A DNA stretch of 13,871 bases from an uncultured Campylobacter sp. (GTDB taxonomy: Bacteria; Campylobacterota; Campylobacteria; Campylobacterales; Campylobacteraceae). Positions within the stretch are counted from its first letter, which is position 1. Each line of letters begins with the position of its first letter. The notes below the pieces were generated by a model that saw nothing but the letters and a program-made list of their open reading frames with translations, did not search any database and had not been told where the DNA came from. This document shows, piece after piece, positions 1-6,803 of this stretch. The stretch is taken from the NCBI GenBank assembly GCA_937990735.1, contig CALKQT010000072.1:1-13871 (forward strand). The letters run 5' to 3'. A program made the position numbers and the translations under genes.

Positions 1-414
1 AATAGATTTATATAAAAATTCTTCTAATAAAAACCATTAATAAAACACCAAATGCGTCAAAAATACATGAAATTATTCATATAATTATATGTTAATTTCG
101 TATTGAATTTTTACTTGAAAATTATAGTTTTCAATATAAAATACTTAGAATTATAGTGCCTTTGCTCTAAAAAATTGAAAAATGATGAACTACTGATATA
201 TATTTTCATATTAATGATTTATATGTAGTAAACGATTTATAAAAATGAATTTTTTGATTTTATTAATTTTGCATCATTTCCATAAATTTTATGAACGTAT
301 TTATTTAAATTATAATAAGCTTATTGTATCGCCCTATTTCGTATCTAAATTTGTAACATTAAATTCAATATAAATCATGCTTATATTCTACATTAATTTA
401 ATATTGCAGTAGTA
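1..414. other. AT-rich non-coding leader
   Basis: This stretch holds no credible reading frame on either strand and is visibly far richer in A and T than the rest of the window. It contains one modest inverted repeat at 115-134 (TTGAAAA, six-base spacer, TTTTCAA), which lacks a U-run and is weak evidence for a terminator of an off-window gene. I see nothing else that can be assigned. The abrupt base-composition change at the receptor gene start could reflect a long regulatory region or a junction of different origin. Confidence 0.6.
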
Positions 415-443
415 TTGACAATGATTATCTCATCTGATATAAT
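415..443 (+). promoter_or_regulatory. Sigma-70 promoter of the TonB receptor gene
   Basis: A perfect -35 box TTGACA at 415-420 and a perfect -10 box TATAAT at 438-443 are separated by exactly 17 bases. The -10 is also extended (TG one base upstream, at 435-436). Campylobacter promoters usually keep the -10 but lack a recognisable -35, so this near-ideal match predicts a strong promoter that needs a repressor. Transcription would start near 450, giving a leader of about 30 bases before the TTG start codon. Confidence 0.8.
417..435. promoter_or_regulatory. Putative Fur box between the -35 and -10
   Basis: Read on the minus strand, 417-430 gives AGATAATCATTGTC, which agrees closely with one half of the classical Fur consensus GATAATGATAATCATTATC. 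The other half is poorly conserved. The site sits exactly in the promoter spacer, so bound Fur-iron would block RNA polymerase. That placement, in front of a TonB-dependent receptor, supports iron repression. The partial match alone would be weak. Confidence 0.55.
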
Positions 444-467
444 AACGCGAAAATTTTATCAGATTTT

Positions 468-482
468 AGGAGTTAAATTTTG
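468..482 (+). promoter_or_regulatory. Ribosome binding site and TTG start of the receptor gene
   Basis: AGGAG at 468-472 lies seven bases before a TTG codon at 480-482. No ATG or GTG in this frame gives a signal peptide. The TTG start gives a basic N-terminus, a hydrophobic stretch and an Ala-Ile-Ala cleavage site, so this start is preferred although TTG is a weak initiator. Confidence 0.75.
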
Positions 483-2607
483 AAAGTTTTTACTCTCTCT
501 CTCTCTCTCTCTGAAGCTGTAGCTACCCTACTTTTATTGAGCGCCGCAAATCCAGCCATAGCCGACGAGCAAACTAAGCAAAGCGTAAATCTCGGCGAAG
601 TAGAAGTTACCGCAAACAAAATAAGCGAAAATTTAAAGGATGTGCCACAAAGTATCAGCGTCGTAAGTGATACTGAGTTACAAGAACGAGAAGTCAAAAA
701 CGTCGAGGAGCTAGTAAAAACTATGCCGAACATTACTGGTGTGGGCGGGATGTACGAAGGCATCAGTACTAGAGGACTCAATCCTTCGATATATACGAGT
801 TCCAACCCCGTTACGGTCTATGTCGGCGGCGTAGCACAAAGTAACAAAGACGCAGCCTATATCCCCGTTACAAATATCGATCACGTCGAGGTTTTGCGAG
901 GTCCTAGCAGTGCGATCTACGGCAAAGACTCAATCGGCGGCATCATCAATATCGTTTTAAAAGAACCGACTAACGAGTGGAGCGGCAGCGTCGGCGCCGA
1001 ATACGGCTCGCACAAATACATACTAGGTCTTTTTGAAACCAGCGGCGCGCTGATTGATGATAAACTATTTTTGGGCTTAAACGGCTCGGCGTCCAAAGAG
1101 GACGGCTGGATCATCAACGATCTAAACGGCGATAAAGCCAACGACAAGAAAAATTACAATTTCGGACTAAATTTAAAGATAGTGCCGACCGATCGTTTTA
1201 CGATTAAAATTTACGGCGATCTTTTTCACCGCCAGGACAACTCGCTCGACGAGCTTTTTATCCCAAAATCGAGATTTGGCAATATCTCAAAAAGCGAAGC
1301 CAAGCATATAAACTTAGAAACTCCCGCCCGCGTAAAGCAAACCTCTAGCTCGGGAGCGTTAGATCTAAAATATGAATTTGACAAATTTGACGCGACCTCG
1401 GCTACGACCTTTCGTAGAGCCAAAAAAGACGGGCTTTACGACGAGGATTTCGGTAGCAAAATAACCTATCTCGACCCCGATCACTATGGGCTAGTTACAT
1501 TTTAAATTCTAAAAATGATACCTTCTCCGAGGAGCTTAGATTTAGTAGCAATGACGAGCAAAGCTTCAAATGGGTCGGTGGACTTTATTACGAAAACGAA
1601 AAGCAAGTCTTCGGCCCGATCGGCGATCAATACGGCGACGGCGGCGGTAGGACGATAGTCGAGGATTGGCCTTCGGTCAATCGCGCGCAGACGGCATCGA
1701 TATTTGGTCAGATCATCTATCCGATCACGAGCAAATTTGATGCGACGCTTGGCGGCAGGTATCAGCAGATCAGAAAGCACACAAAGGTCGATTACTTCTC
1801 ATACGAACTGGGACACAATCCCGGTGCGCCCGCGTTTTCGATGGATGAGAAAGCGACGTTTAGGACGTTTTTGCCAAAAATCGCACTTGGATACGATATC
1901 ACCGACGAGCTAAATATTTACGCGATGTATTCGAAGGGCTATCTAGCCGGCGGCTTTAATTTTTACACCACCGGCGGCAGCAGAGAGGATAATAAATTGA
2001 TGCACAGACGAGCGATGATTACGAGATCGGCGTAAAGGGTTCGTATGAAAGCTTTAGATTTTCTACCGCGTTATTTTATATGGACATCAAGGGCACACAT
2101 ATATTTTACACCGACCCCAATAATCCCAACATCTACTCGACCGCAAACGCCGATAAGTCAAAATCTATGGGCGTGGAATTTGAAGGCGTCGCAAAAGCGA
2201 GCAAGGAGCTTGATATAAATTTAGCTGCAAGTCTGCTAAAGACCAAATACGGAAATTACATCAACAAAGACGGCACGAATAATAAAGGCAATAAAATCGA
2301 GAAAAACCCCGAGTATAAACTCTCTTTGGGCGCGTCATACTACGCTCCGATAGGAATTTATACAAGACTGGACGGAAATATGATAGGCAAGACCTACTTC
2401 GATGCGCAAAATAAGCTAGCCCAGAAGAGCTATTTTACGGCGGATGCAAAAGTAGGCTACCTAAAAGATGGCTTTGACGTGTATTTTTACGTCAAAAATT
2501 TGACCGACAAAGAGTATTTCTCGCACATACGTGACAGAGCAAGTAATGTTTTAGTCACCTATGGCAAAGGCAGAACGCTCGGCGTCGGCGTAAGATATAG
2601 TTTTTAA
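480..2607 (+). pseudogene. TonB-dependent outer-membrane receptor, frameshifted
   Basis: Recognisable as a TonB-dependent receptor for iron-siderophore or a similar metal complex. The signal peptide spans residues 1-28 (cleavage after AIA). A TonB-box-like EVEVTA lies near 40-45 and the plug domain at about 50-162, with DVPQSISVVSD, STRGL, VEVLRGP, SAIYG and GGIINIV. The barrel is split over three frames: 480-1505, then about 1491-1998, then about 1999-2607. It ends in a C-terminal Phe (VGVRYSF), as outer-membrane barrels do. Restoring one G at the GGG run 1488-1490 and one T at 1997-1998 gives a continuous protein of 709 residues, a normal family length. As written, translation stops at 1505 and only plug plus partial barrel is made. 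Either the gene is recently inactivated or the assembly lost two homopolymer bases; neighbouring genes read through cleanly. The substrate cannot be told from sequence. Confidence 0.85.
493..512 (+). repeat. (CT)10 simple-sequence tract in the signal-peptide codons
   Basis: Ten uninterrupted CT dinucleotides encode alternating Leu and Ser near residues 6-11 of the receptor. With ten units the frame is open. With nine, the codon directly after the tract becomes TGA. With eleven, CTG AAG CTG is followed by TAG. Any one-unit slip therefore aborts translation at once. This is the layout of a phase-variable contingency locus and resembles the CT tracts in signal sequences of Helicobacter pylori outer-membrane proteins such as OipA and HopZ. 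Confidence 0.85.
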
Positions 2608-2641
2608 ATTTAGTAAATTTTATTAAATGAAAGGATGAAAA

Positions 2642-3388
2642 ATGAGGAAAAGTTTAGCTGTATTGGCAGTTTTAGGTGCATTTAGCGTAGCTGGCGCGCA
2701 TGATTTTTGGCTTGCGGGCCAAAATGACGACAAACTGAGGGTTCAGATCGGATTTGGAGATGGATTTGCCACGTGCGAGCCGATCGATAAGCAGAGGGAG
2801 AATAATTTTGAAATACCCGTAGTCATAGATAAAAACGGCAAAAAAATCGAGCTAAAGCGCACGAGCGAAAACTATAAATTTGAGGGCGAAAAGCAGCCGG
2901 AAGGCGTCTATATCATTACCGGGCAATATAAACCGACCTTTTGGACCGAGGATAAAAGCGGCAAATGGCATATGGGCGGCACGAAAGATACGATCAAAGA
3001 CGCTAAATTTTGCCGTCGCGCCACTATGCTCGCAAAGGGCGTAATCAACACACAAGCAGGCGATCTCATAACTAAGCCCGTGGGCGAGCGACTCGAGCTC
3101 GTACCTTTAGAAAATCCGGTAAATTTCAAAGCTAATAAGCCGTTTAAAATTAAAGTGCTATTTGAAGGTAAGCCGCTTGCAAATGCCGCGGTTGAGGGTG
3201 CACCGGATGGATTTCTGGAAGATATGAGCGCATTTTATGGTATGACCGACGATAAGGGCGAAATCGAGGTAATGGCGCTAAAGCCGGGTCCTTGGATACT
3301 AAAAGCAAGAAATAAACTCGCATTTTCAGACCCAAAGAAATGCGACGAAGAGACGATCATCGCGTCTTTTGCCTTTGAAGTGAAATAA
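2642..3388 (+). CDS. Periplasmic DUF4198 (former NikM) family protein
   Basis: A 248-residue exported protein. Residues 1-19 form a signal peptide (MRKSLAVLAV hydrophobic core, cleavage after AGA), leaving His20 as the first mature residue in an HDFWL motif. An N-terminal AHDFW-type start is typical of DUF4198 proteins, and an exposed His suggests metal binding. The C-terminal half (about 140-248) looks like the beta-sandwich seen in such proteins: NKPFKIKVLFEGKPLANAAVEG, then DDKGEIEVMALKPGPW. Cys at about 45, 124 and 239 could pair or bind metal. AAGGA at 2631-2635 precedes the ATG. The gene lies 34 bases after the receptor, so co-transcription from the same promoter is likely. Family members often neighbour TonB receptors and nickel/cobalt or iron transport genes. 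The exact ligand and role are unknown; an accessory periplasmic carrier or metal chaperone is an inference. Confidence 0.8.
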   Translation: MRKSLAVLAVLGAFSVAGAHDFWLAGQNDDKLRVQIGFGDGFATCEPIDKQRENNFEIPVVIDKNGKKIELKRTSENYKFEGEKQPEGVYIITGQYKPTFWTEDKSGKWHMGGTKDTIKDAKFCRRATMLAKGVINTQAGDLITKPVGERLELVPLENPVNFKANKPFKIKVLFEGKPLANAAVEGAPDGFLEDMSAFYGMTDDKGEIEVMALKPGPWILKARNKLAFSDPKKCDEETIIASFAFEVK

Positions 3389-3412
3389 GTTTAAATTTGC
3401 TCTAAATTTTAC

Positions 3413-3438
3413 TCCGGCTTTTAAATTTAAAAGCCGGA
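3413..3438. terminator. Perfect 26-bp palindrome, probable terminator
   Basis: The arms TCCGGCTTTTAAA and TTTAAAAGCCGGA are perfect reverse complements without a spacer, 24 bases after the DUF4198 stop codon. The hairpin would have a GC-rich base and an AU-rich top. No U-run follows, so it is either a weak bidirectional terminator or an mRNA 3'-end stabiliser. Confidence 0.5.
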
Positions 3439-3729
3439 TTACGCTATGTGAGGACTTTCGCGAACTTTGTAGTTGCCGCGCGTAGGCTGCGCTTTTTAAC
3501 TCGTCGCGATTTGCGCTGTGCTACGACAAGCCTTCCTAGCAAAATTTCAATTTTAGCTTGAATGCTCACTTTTTCATAAATGCTCGCATATTTTTAAAAT
3601 TCAGCTTCTAGTGCCTATTCGCTCGAAACAATCCTCGTTCAAAACCAAAAGATTAAATTTAATTCAGATTTTGCTCTATTTAAATTTCACTTGCGCTCTA
3701 AAATTTATCTAAATTTCAAACCCCGCAAG
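3439..3729. other. Intergenic stretch without a recognisable gene
   Basis: Stops are frequent in all frames and no RNA gene or homologue is recognisable. The only repeated element I see is a short word, AATGCTCRC, twice around 3559-3589. It separates the receptor transcript from the promoter of the next membrane-protein gene. Confidence 0.5.
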
Positions 3730-3735
3730 TATAAT
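3730..3735 (+). promoter_or_regulatory. -10 box upstream of the 3772 gene
   Basis: TATAAT lies 36 bases before the ATG, preceded by AAG. No clear -35 is present, as is usual for housekeeping promoters in Campylobacter. AAAGG at 3758-3762 serves as the ribosome site nine bases before the ATG. Confidence 0.5.
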
Positions 3736-3771
3736 CCGCCATAGATTTTAAAATTCCAAAGGCACAACTTT

Positions 3772-4536
3772 ATGAACCCTAAAATTTTAAACGCCATAAA
3801 ATTTCGCGGCATAACTTCTAGTGTTTTATCGATCTGCTGTTATCTGATCATTTGGGCTTGTTGTGAGCTTTTGCATAGCATTACGATGAGCGGTTTTTTC
3901 GCCGTAGCCGCCGCAATCGTCGCCGTGATTTTTACTTCGATGAGCTTTGAGCTTTCGGCAACCAAAATGATCTCGGGTATCTCCGCTAGCAAAGTCTTTA
4001 ACACATATCGCGCTATGTTTTTTGCCTACGTGATATATGCCGCCTTGCTGGGCGTGATGCTATTTTATTCGCTAAATTATATCGGTCTTGATATCTGGGA
4101 TTACGCCCTTCAGCAAAATGGTAGCTCCTTCGAAGGAGCTTTTTATTGCGCAATGGGTGCGCTTTATGCAGGCTTGAAGCATCTATCCGAGATCGGAAAA
4201 TCTCAAATCATGGCTCTTTGGAGTACCGCAATTATTATGCTGGCACTCATCGTTCTTTGGAAGCGGGTCGCCACGCTATACTTGCTCGGCAAGGCAAGCG
4301 GAAGCAAAATTTTCTATATTTGCGCCGTGATAACTTTAATTTGGGGAGCTCTTCCTAAACTTATTGAAATACTCGACATGGATAAGTCGTGGTATGGTAG
4401 CGCGCCTGCCTGCTATACTGCGCTTGCGGTAATCCTTTTATCTGAAATTTTAGAACTTATCGCCTGGATTAGGATCAAAGGAATTTCAGGCGCGGAGCTT
4501 TGGAATAAAAACTTATGGACGACGCCTACAAAATAA
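3772..4536 (+). CDS. Polytopic membrane protein, paralogue family member 1
   Basis: I do not recognise this 254-residue protein. It has about six to seven hydrophobic helices (roughly 16-34, 40-58, 82-102, 120-136, 148-166, 182-200, 213-234) and no catalytic motif. An Ser-Gly/Tyr motif occurs twice: MISGISASKVFNTYR at 66-80 and LLGKASGSKIFYI at 171-183. Each precedes a helix, suggesting an internal duplication. The scaffold (N-terminal KFRG, two motif copies, a final helix ending in AWIRIKG) matches the proteins at 8028-8672 and 8824-9642, so the three are probably paralogues flanking the ABC importer. A strong terminator-like hairpin lies inside the coding sequence at codons 118-123. The function is unknown; a membrane partner of the importer is only a positional guess. 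Confidence 0.7.
   Translation: MNPKILNAIKFRGITSSVLSICCYLIIWACCELLHSITMSGFFAVAAAIVAVIFTSMSFELSATKMISGISASKVFNTYRAMFFAYVIYAALLGVMLFYSLNYIGLDIWDYALQQNGSSFEGAFYCAMGALYAGLKHLSEIGKSQIMALWSTAIIMLALIVLWKRVATLYLLGKASGSKIFYICAVITLIWGALPKLIEILDMDKSWYGSAPACYTALAVILLSEILELIAWIRIKGISGAELWNKNLWTTPTK
4123..4147 (+). terminator. Terminator-like hairpin inside the 3772 coding sequence
   Basis: AGCTCCTTCGAAGGAGCT at 4123-4140 is a perfect 18-bp palindrome. It is followed at once by TTTTATT and preceded by an A-rich segment (CAGCAAAATGG). It has the shape of an intrinsic terminator with a GC-containing stem, a UUCG-type loop and a U-tract, but sits in the middle of an open reading frame. The protein segment it encodes is SSFEGAF. 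It could cause partial premature termination. A coincidence of codon choice is the alternative. Confidence 0.45.
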
Positions 4537-4564
4537 GTCAAAAAACCAATCGGTTTCGCTGGGT

Positions 4565-4581
4565 ACCGGGCAGTATCCGGT
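4565..4581. terminator. Weak hairpin after the 3772 gene
   Basis: ACCGG, seven-base spacer, CCGGT, about 30 bases after the stop codon. A smaller stem (AAACC, GGTTT) lies at 4543-4556. There is no directly following U-run, so termination here is only possible. Confidence 0.25.
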
Positions 4582-4722
4582 TAGCCTAGAGGAGAAGGGC
4601 AAAAATTTTTACTAGCAAAATTCTGCGTAAAATCGCAAAATTCTGCCTTGCAAAAGTATTTGAAATTCTCACTACAAAATGAAATTTATATAAAAATTTA
4701 TCTGGATTTTATACCGATCGGC

Positions 4723-4728
4723 TATAAT
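4723..4728 (+). promoter_or_regulatory. -10 box of the ABC importer operon
   Basis: TATAAT lies 49 bases before the ATG at 4777, in the context GGCTATAAT. No good -35 and no convincing Fur box are visible. A small hairpin (CCGCA, five-base loop, TGCGG; 4744-4758) would lie near the 5' end of the mRNA, just before the ribosome site, and may affect stability or translation. Confidence 0.45.
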
Positions 4729-4776
4729 TCCGCTATTCTAACCCCGCATATTTTGCGGAATTTTCAAGGAGAAAAA

Positions 4777-5823
4777 ATGCTTAAACTTCACTCAATCCTT
4801 CTTGGCGCAGCGCTTTGCGCTAGCCTGGCTTTTGCAGATCGCACGATTACCGATCAGCTCGGTCGTAAGGTCACAATCCCGGATCAAGTAAATCGTATCG
4901 TCGTGCTACACCACGAAGCGCTCAATGTCTTAAACGAAATCAACGCCCAAGATAAGGTAGTAGGCATCCTAAAAAGCTGGGAGCAGCGCCTAGGCAAAGA
5001 GTATAATCGCTTGGCGCCGAGTTTTAAAAACCTACCTAATCCGGGTGATATCAAAGATGTCAATTACGAAGCCCTGCTTAGTCTAAAGCCTGATGCGGTC
5101 GTAGTGGTAAACTACTTTCCTAAAGAATATATCGCTAAAATGGAGGAGTTAAAAATCCCAGTCGTAGGCATTTCGTTTTTTAGCTCTGCACAAGAGGACA
5201 AAGCTAAGCTAAACCCGACCTTTAAAGATGAGCGCGATAGCTTTGCTGCTTACGATGAGGGCTTTTACGAGGGGGTTAAAATTCTAGGCGAACTAAGCAA
5301 TCACGAAAAGGATGCCACTGAGCTGATAGATTTCGTTAAAAAATCGCAAGCTGATTTAAATGCCAAATTTAGCAATTTTATCGTAGATAAAAGACCTAGA
5401 GTTTATATGGCAAATCCCGATCTTACGACCTACGGTAGCGGCAAATATACTGGCGTAATGCTAGCAAGGGCGGGCGCGACGAACGTCGCCGCTGCGGATA
5501 TAAAGGGCTACAAGCAGGTTTCGCCGGAGCAAATTTTAGCATGGAATCCACAGATTATCTTAGTGCAAAACCGCTATCCTCAAGTACCTGCCGAACTTAA
5601 AGCAAACCCTGCATTAAAAGGTCTTAGCGCCGTGAAAGAGGATAGAATTTATCTAATGCCTGAATTCGTTAAAGCCTGGGGGCATCCGACTGCTGAAGCG
5701 ATGGCGCTTGGTGAGGAATGGCTTGCGATGAAGCTTTATCCGCAAAATTTTAAGGACGCAGACTTTGATAAAAAAGTAGAGGAATTCTACGAGAAATTTT
5801 ACCGCGTCAAATATCAAAAATAA
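4777..5823 (+). CDS. Periplasmic substrate-binding protein of a FecCD/BtuCD-type ABC importer
   Basis: A 348-residue exported class III binding protein for a siderophore, heme, cobalamin or metal chelate. I chose the ATG at 4777: AAGGAG at 4766-4771 precedes it by five bases, and it gives a clean signal peptide (MLKLHSILLGAALCASLAFA, cleavage before Asp). The frame is open from 4648, but that N-terminal extension has no ribosome site or signal. There is no lipobox, so the protein is soluble. Family landmarks are ITDQLGRKVTIPDQVNRIVVL at the start of the mature protein, YEALLSLKPDAVVVV in the N-lobe, GVMLARAGATNVAA and SPEQILAWNPQIILV in the C-lobe, and RIYLMPEFVKAWGHP near the end. A His-His pair after RIVVL may contact substrate. 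The overall pattern resembles the metal-binding HemV-2-like subgroup. The stop overlaps the permease start by one base. Confidence 0.88.
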   Translation: MLKLHSILLGAALCASLAFADRTITDQLGRKVTIPDQVNRIVVLHHEALNVLNEINAQDKVVGILKSWEQRLGKEYNRLAPSFKNLPNPGDIKDVNYEALLSLKPDAVVVVNYFPKEYIAKMEELKIPVVGISFFSSAQEDKAKLNPTFKDERDSFAAYDEGFYEGVKILGELSNHEKDATELIDFVKKSQADLNAKFSNFIVDKRPRVYMANPDLTTYGSGKYTGVMLARAGATNVAAADIKGYKQVSPEQILAWNPQIILVQNRYPQVPAELKANPALKGLSAVKEDRIYLMPEFVKAWGHPTAEAMALGEEWLAMKLYPQNFKDADFDKKVEEFYEKFYRVKYQK

Positions 5824-6803
5824 TGCTGAACCTAATCCTGCTTCTTTTTTGGGTAGTGCTGGCGCTAATCTCGCTCGCTAGCGGGCAGTTTCATATCCCG
5901 CTAGAAGAAATTTTTAAAATTCTCTTTAGCGGAGGCGGCGATGAAGCCGCCAAAAGTGTGATGCTGGATGTTAGAATTCCTCGCATTCTACTCTCCAGCC
6001 TTTGCGGTGGAGCGCTTGCTATCGCGGGTTTGAGCTTACAGGCGGTATTTAAAAACCCACTCGTTGGCCCGCACATCGTAGGCGTTAGCACCGCAGCGGC
6101 ATTCGGCGGCGCGCTTTGTATCTTGCTAGGATTGAGCGGCTTATGGCTTGCGGGGTTTGCATTTTGCTTCGGGCTTGCGGCACTATTTTTGCTCTATCTT
6201 TTGGCAAAATTCGTAGCACGCGCCGATATTTTCTCGCTCATTTTAGCAGGTATAGTCATTAACGGCGTATTTGCCGCACTTACGAGCTTGGTGCAGTATC
6301 TAGCAGACGATGAGGAAGTGCTGCCTAATATCGTCTTTTGGCTACTGGGAAGCTTCGTAAGCGCAGGATACGATAAAGTAATTTTGATGTGCGCGATCGC
6401 CCTGCCCGCTTCTGCAGTCTTGATCGCGCTGAGATGGCGGTTTAATCTACTCAGCCTAAATGATGATGATTTGCGCGTGCTAGGTGTGGACGTTAAATTT
6501 CTGCGCTGCACGATCCTAGCGCTTTGCACCGCTCTGATTGCTGTACAAGTTAGCGTCAGCGGAAATATCGGATGGGTAGGTCTTGTGGTGCCGCACGCCA
6601 CCAGGCTCATCGCGGGCAGCGACCACGTGAAGCTAATGCCTGCCTGCTTCATCGCAGGAGCGATCTTTATGCTGGCAATCGACGATCTATCTCGCTCGCT
6701 AAGTAGCGCCGAAATTCCTTTAGGAATTCTATCCGCTCTCATCGGAAGCCCGATCTTTGCCCTACTTCTAAAAAGGAGCGCCAAAAATGCAAAATCTAAT
6801 TGA
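5823..6803 (+). CDS. FecCD/BtuC-type ABC importer permease
   Basis: A 326-residue inner-membrane permease of the iron-siderophore/cobalamin family, with about nine to ten helices as usual. Key segments are RIPR at 51-54, the hallmark GLSLQAVFKNPLVGP from 69, and near the C-terminus GNIGWVGLVVPHATR followed by IPLGILSALIGSPIFALLL. The NIGWVGLVVPHATR stretch is the expected region for contact with the ATPase. Its ATG overlaps the binding-protein stop (TAATG), so translation is probably coupled. Only one permease gene is present, so it should form a homodimer as in BtuC or HmuU, unlike the CeuBC pair of Campylobacter jejuni. Substrate identity cannot be read from the sequence. Confidence 0.92.
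   Translation: MLNLILLLFWVVLALISLASGQFHIPLEEIFKILFSGGGDEAAKSVMLDVRIPRILLSSLCGGALAIAGLSLQAVFKNPLVGPHIVGVSTAAAFGGALCILLGLSGLWLAGFAFCFGLAALFLLYLLAKFVARADIFSLILAGIVINGVFAALTSLVQYLADDEEVLPNIVFWLLGSFVSAGYDKVILMCAIALPASAVLIALRWRFNLLSLNDDDLRVLGVDVKFLRCTILALCTALIAVQVSVSGNIGWVGLVVPHATRLIAGSDHVKLMPACFIAGAIFMLAIDDLSRSLSSAEIPLGILSALIGSPIFALLLKRSAKNAKSN

Noticed and set aside
473..805. Minus-strand open frame opposite the receptor signal peptide
   Set aside because: It overlaps the well-supported plug domain on the other strand, has no ribosome site, and its Glu/Arg repeat at the end is only the complement of the CT tract.
1704..1913. Plus-strand open frame inside the receptor gene
   Set aside because: It is out of frame with the barrel sequence, which is recognisable in the neighbouring frame over the same bases.
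4660..4705. Fur box at the importer promoter
   Set aside because: AT-rich words such as ATTTATATAAAAATTTATC are present, but the GATAAT/ATTATC halves do not line up.
4648..4776. Upstream extension of the binding-protein frame to 4648
   Set aside because: It would hide the signal peptide behind 43 residues and has no ribosome site, while the ATG at 4777 has AAGGAG and a clean signal sequence.
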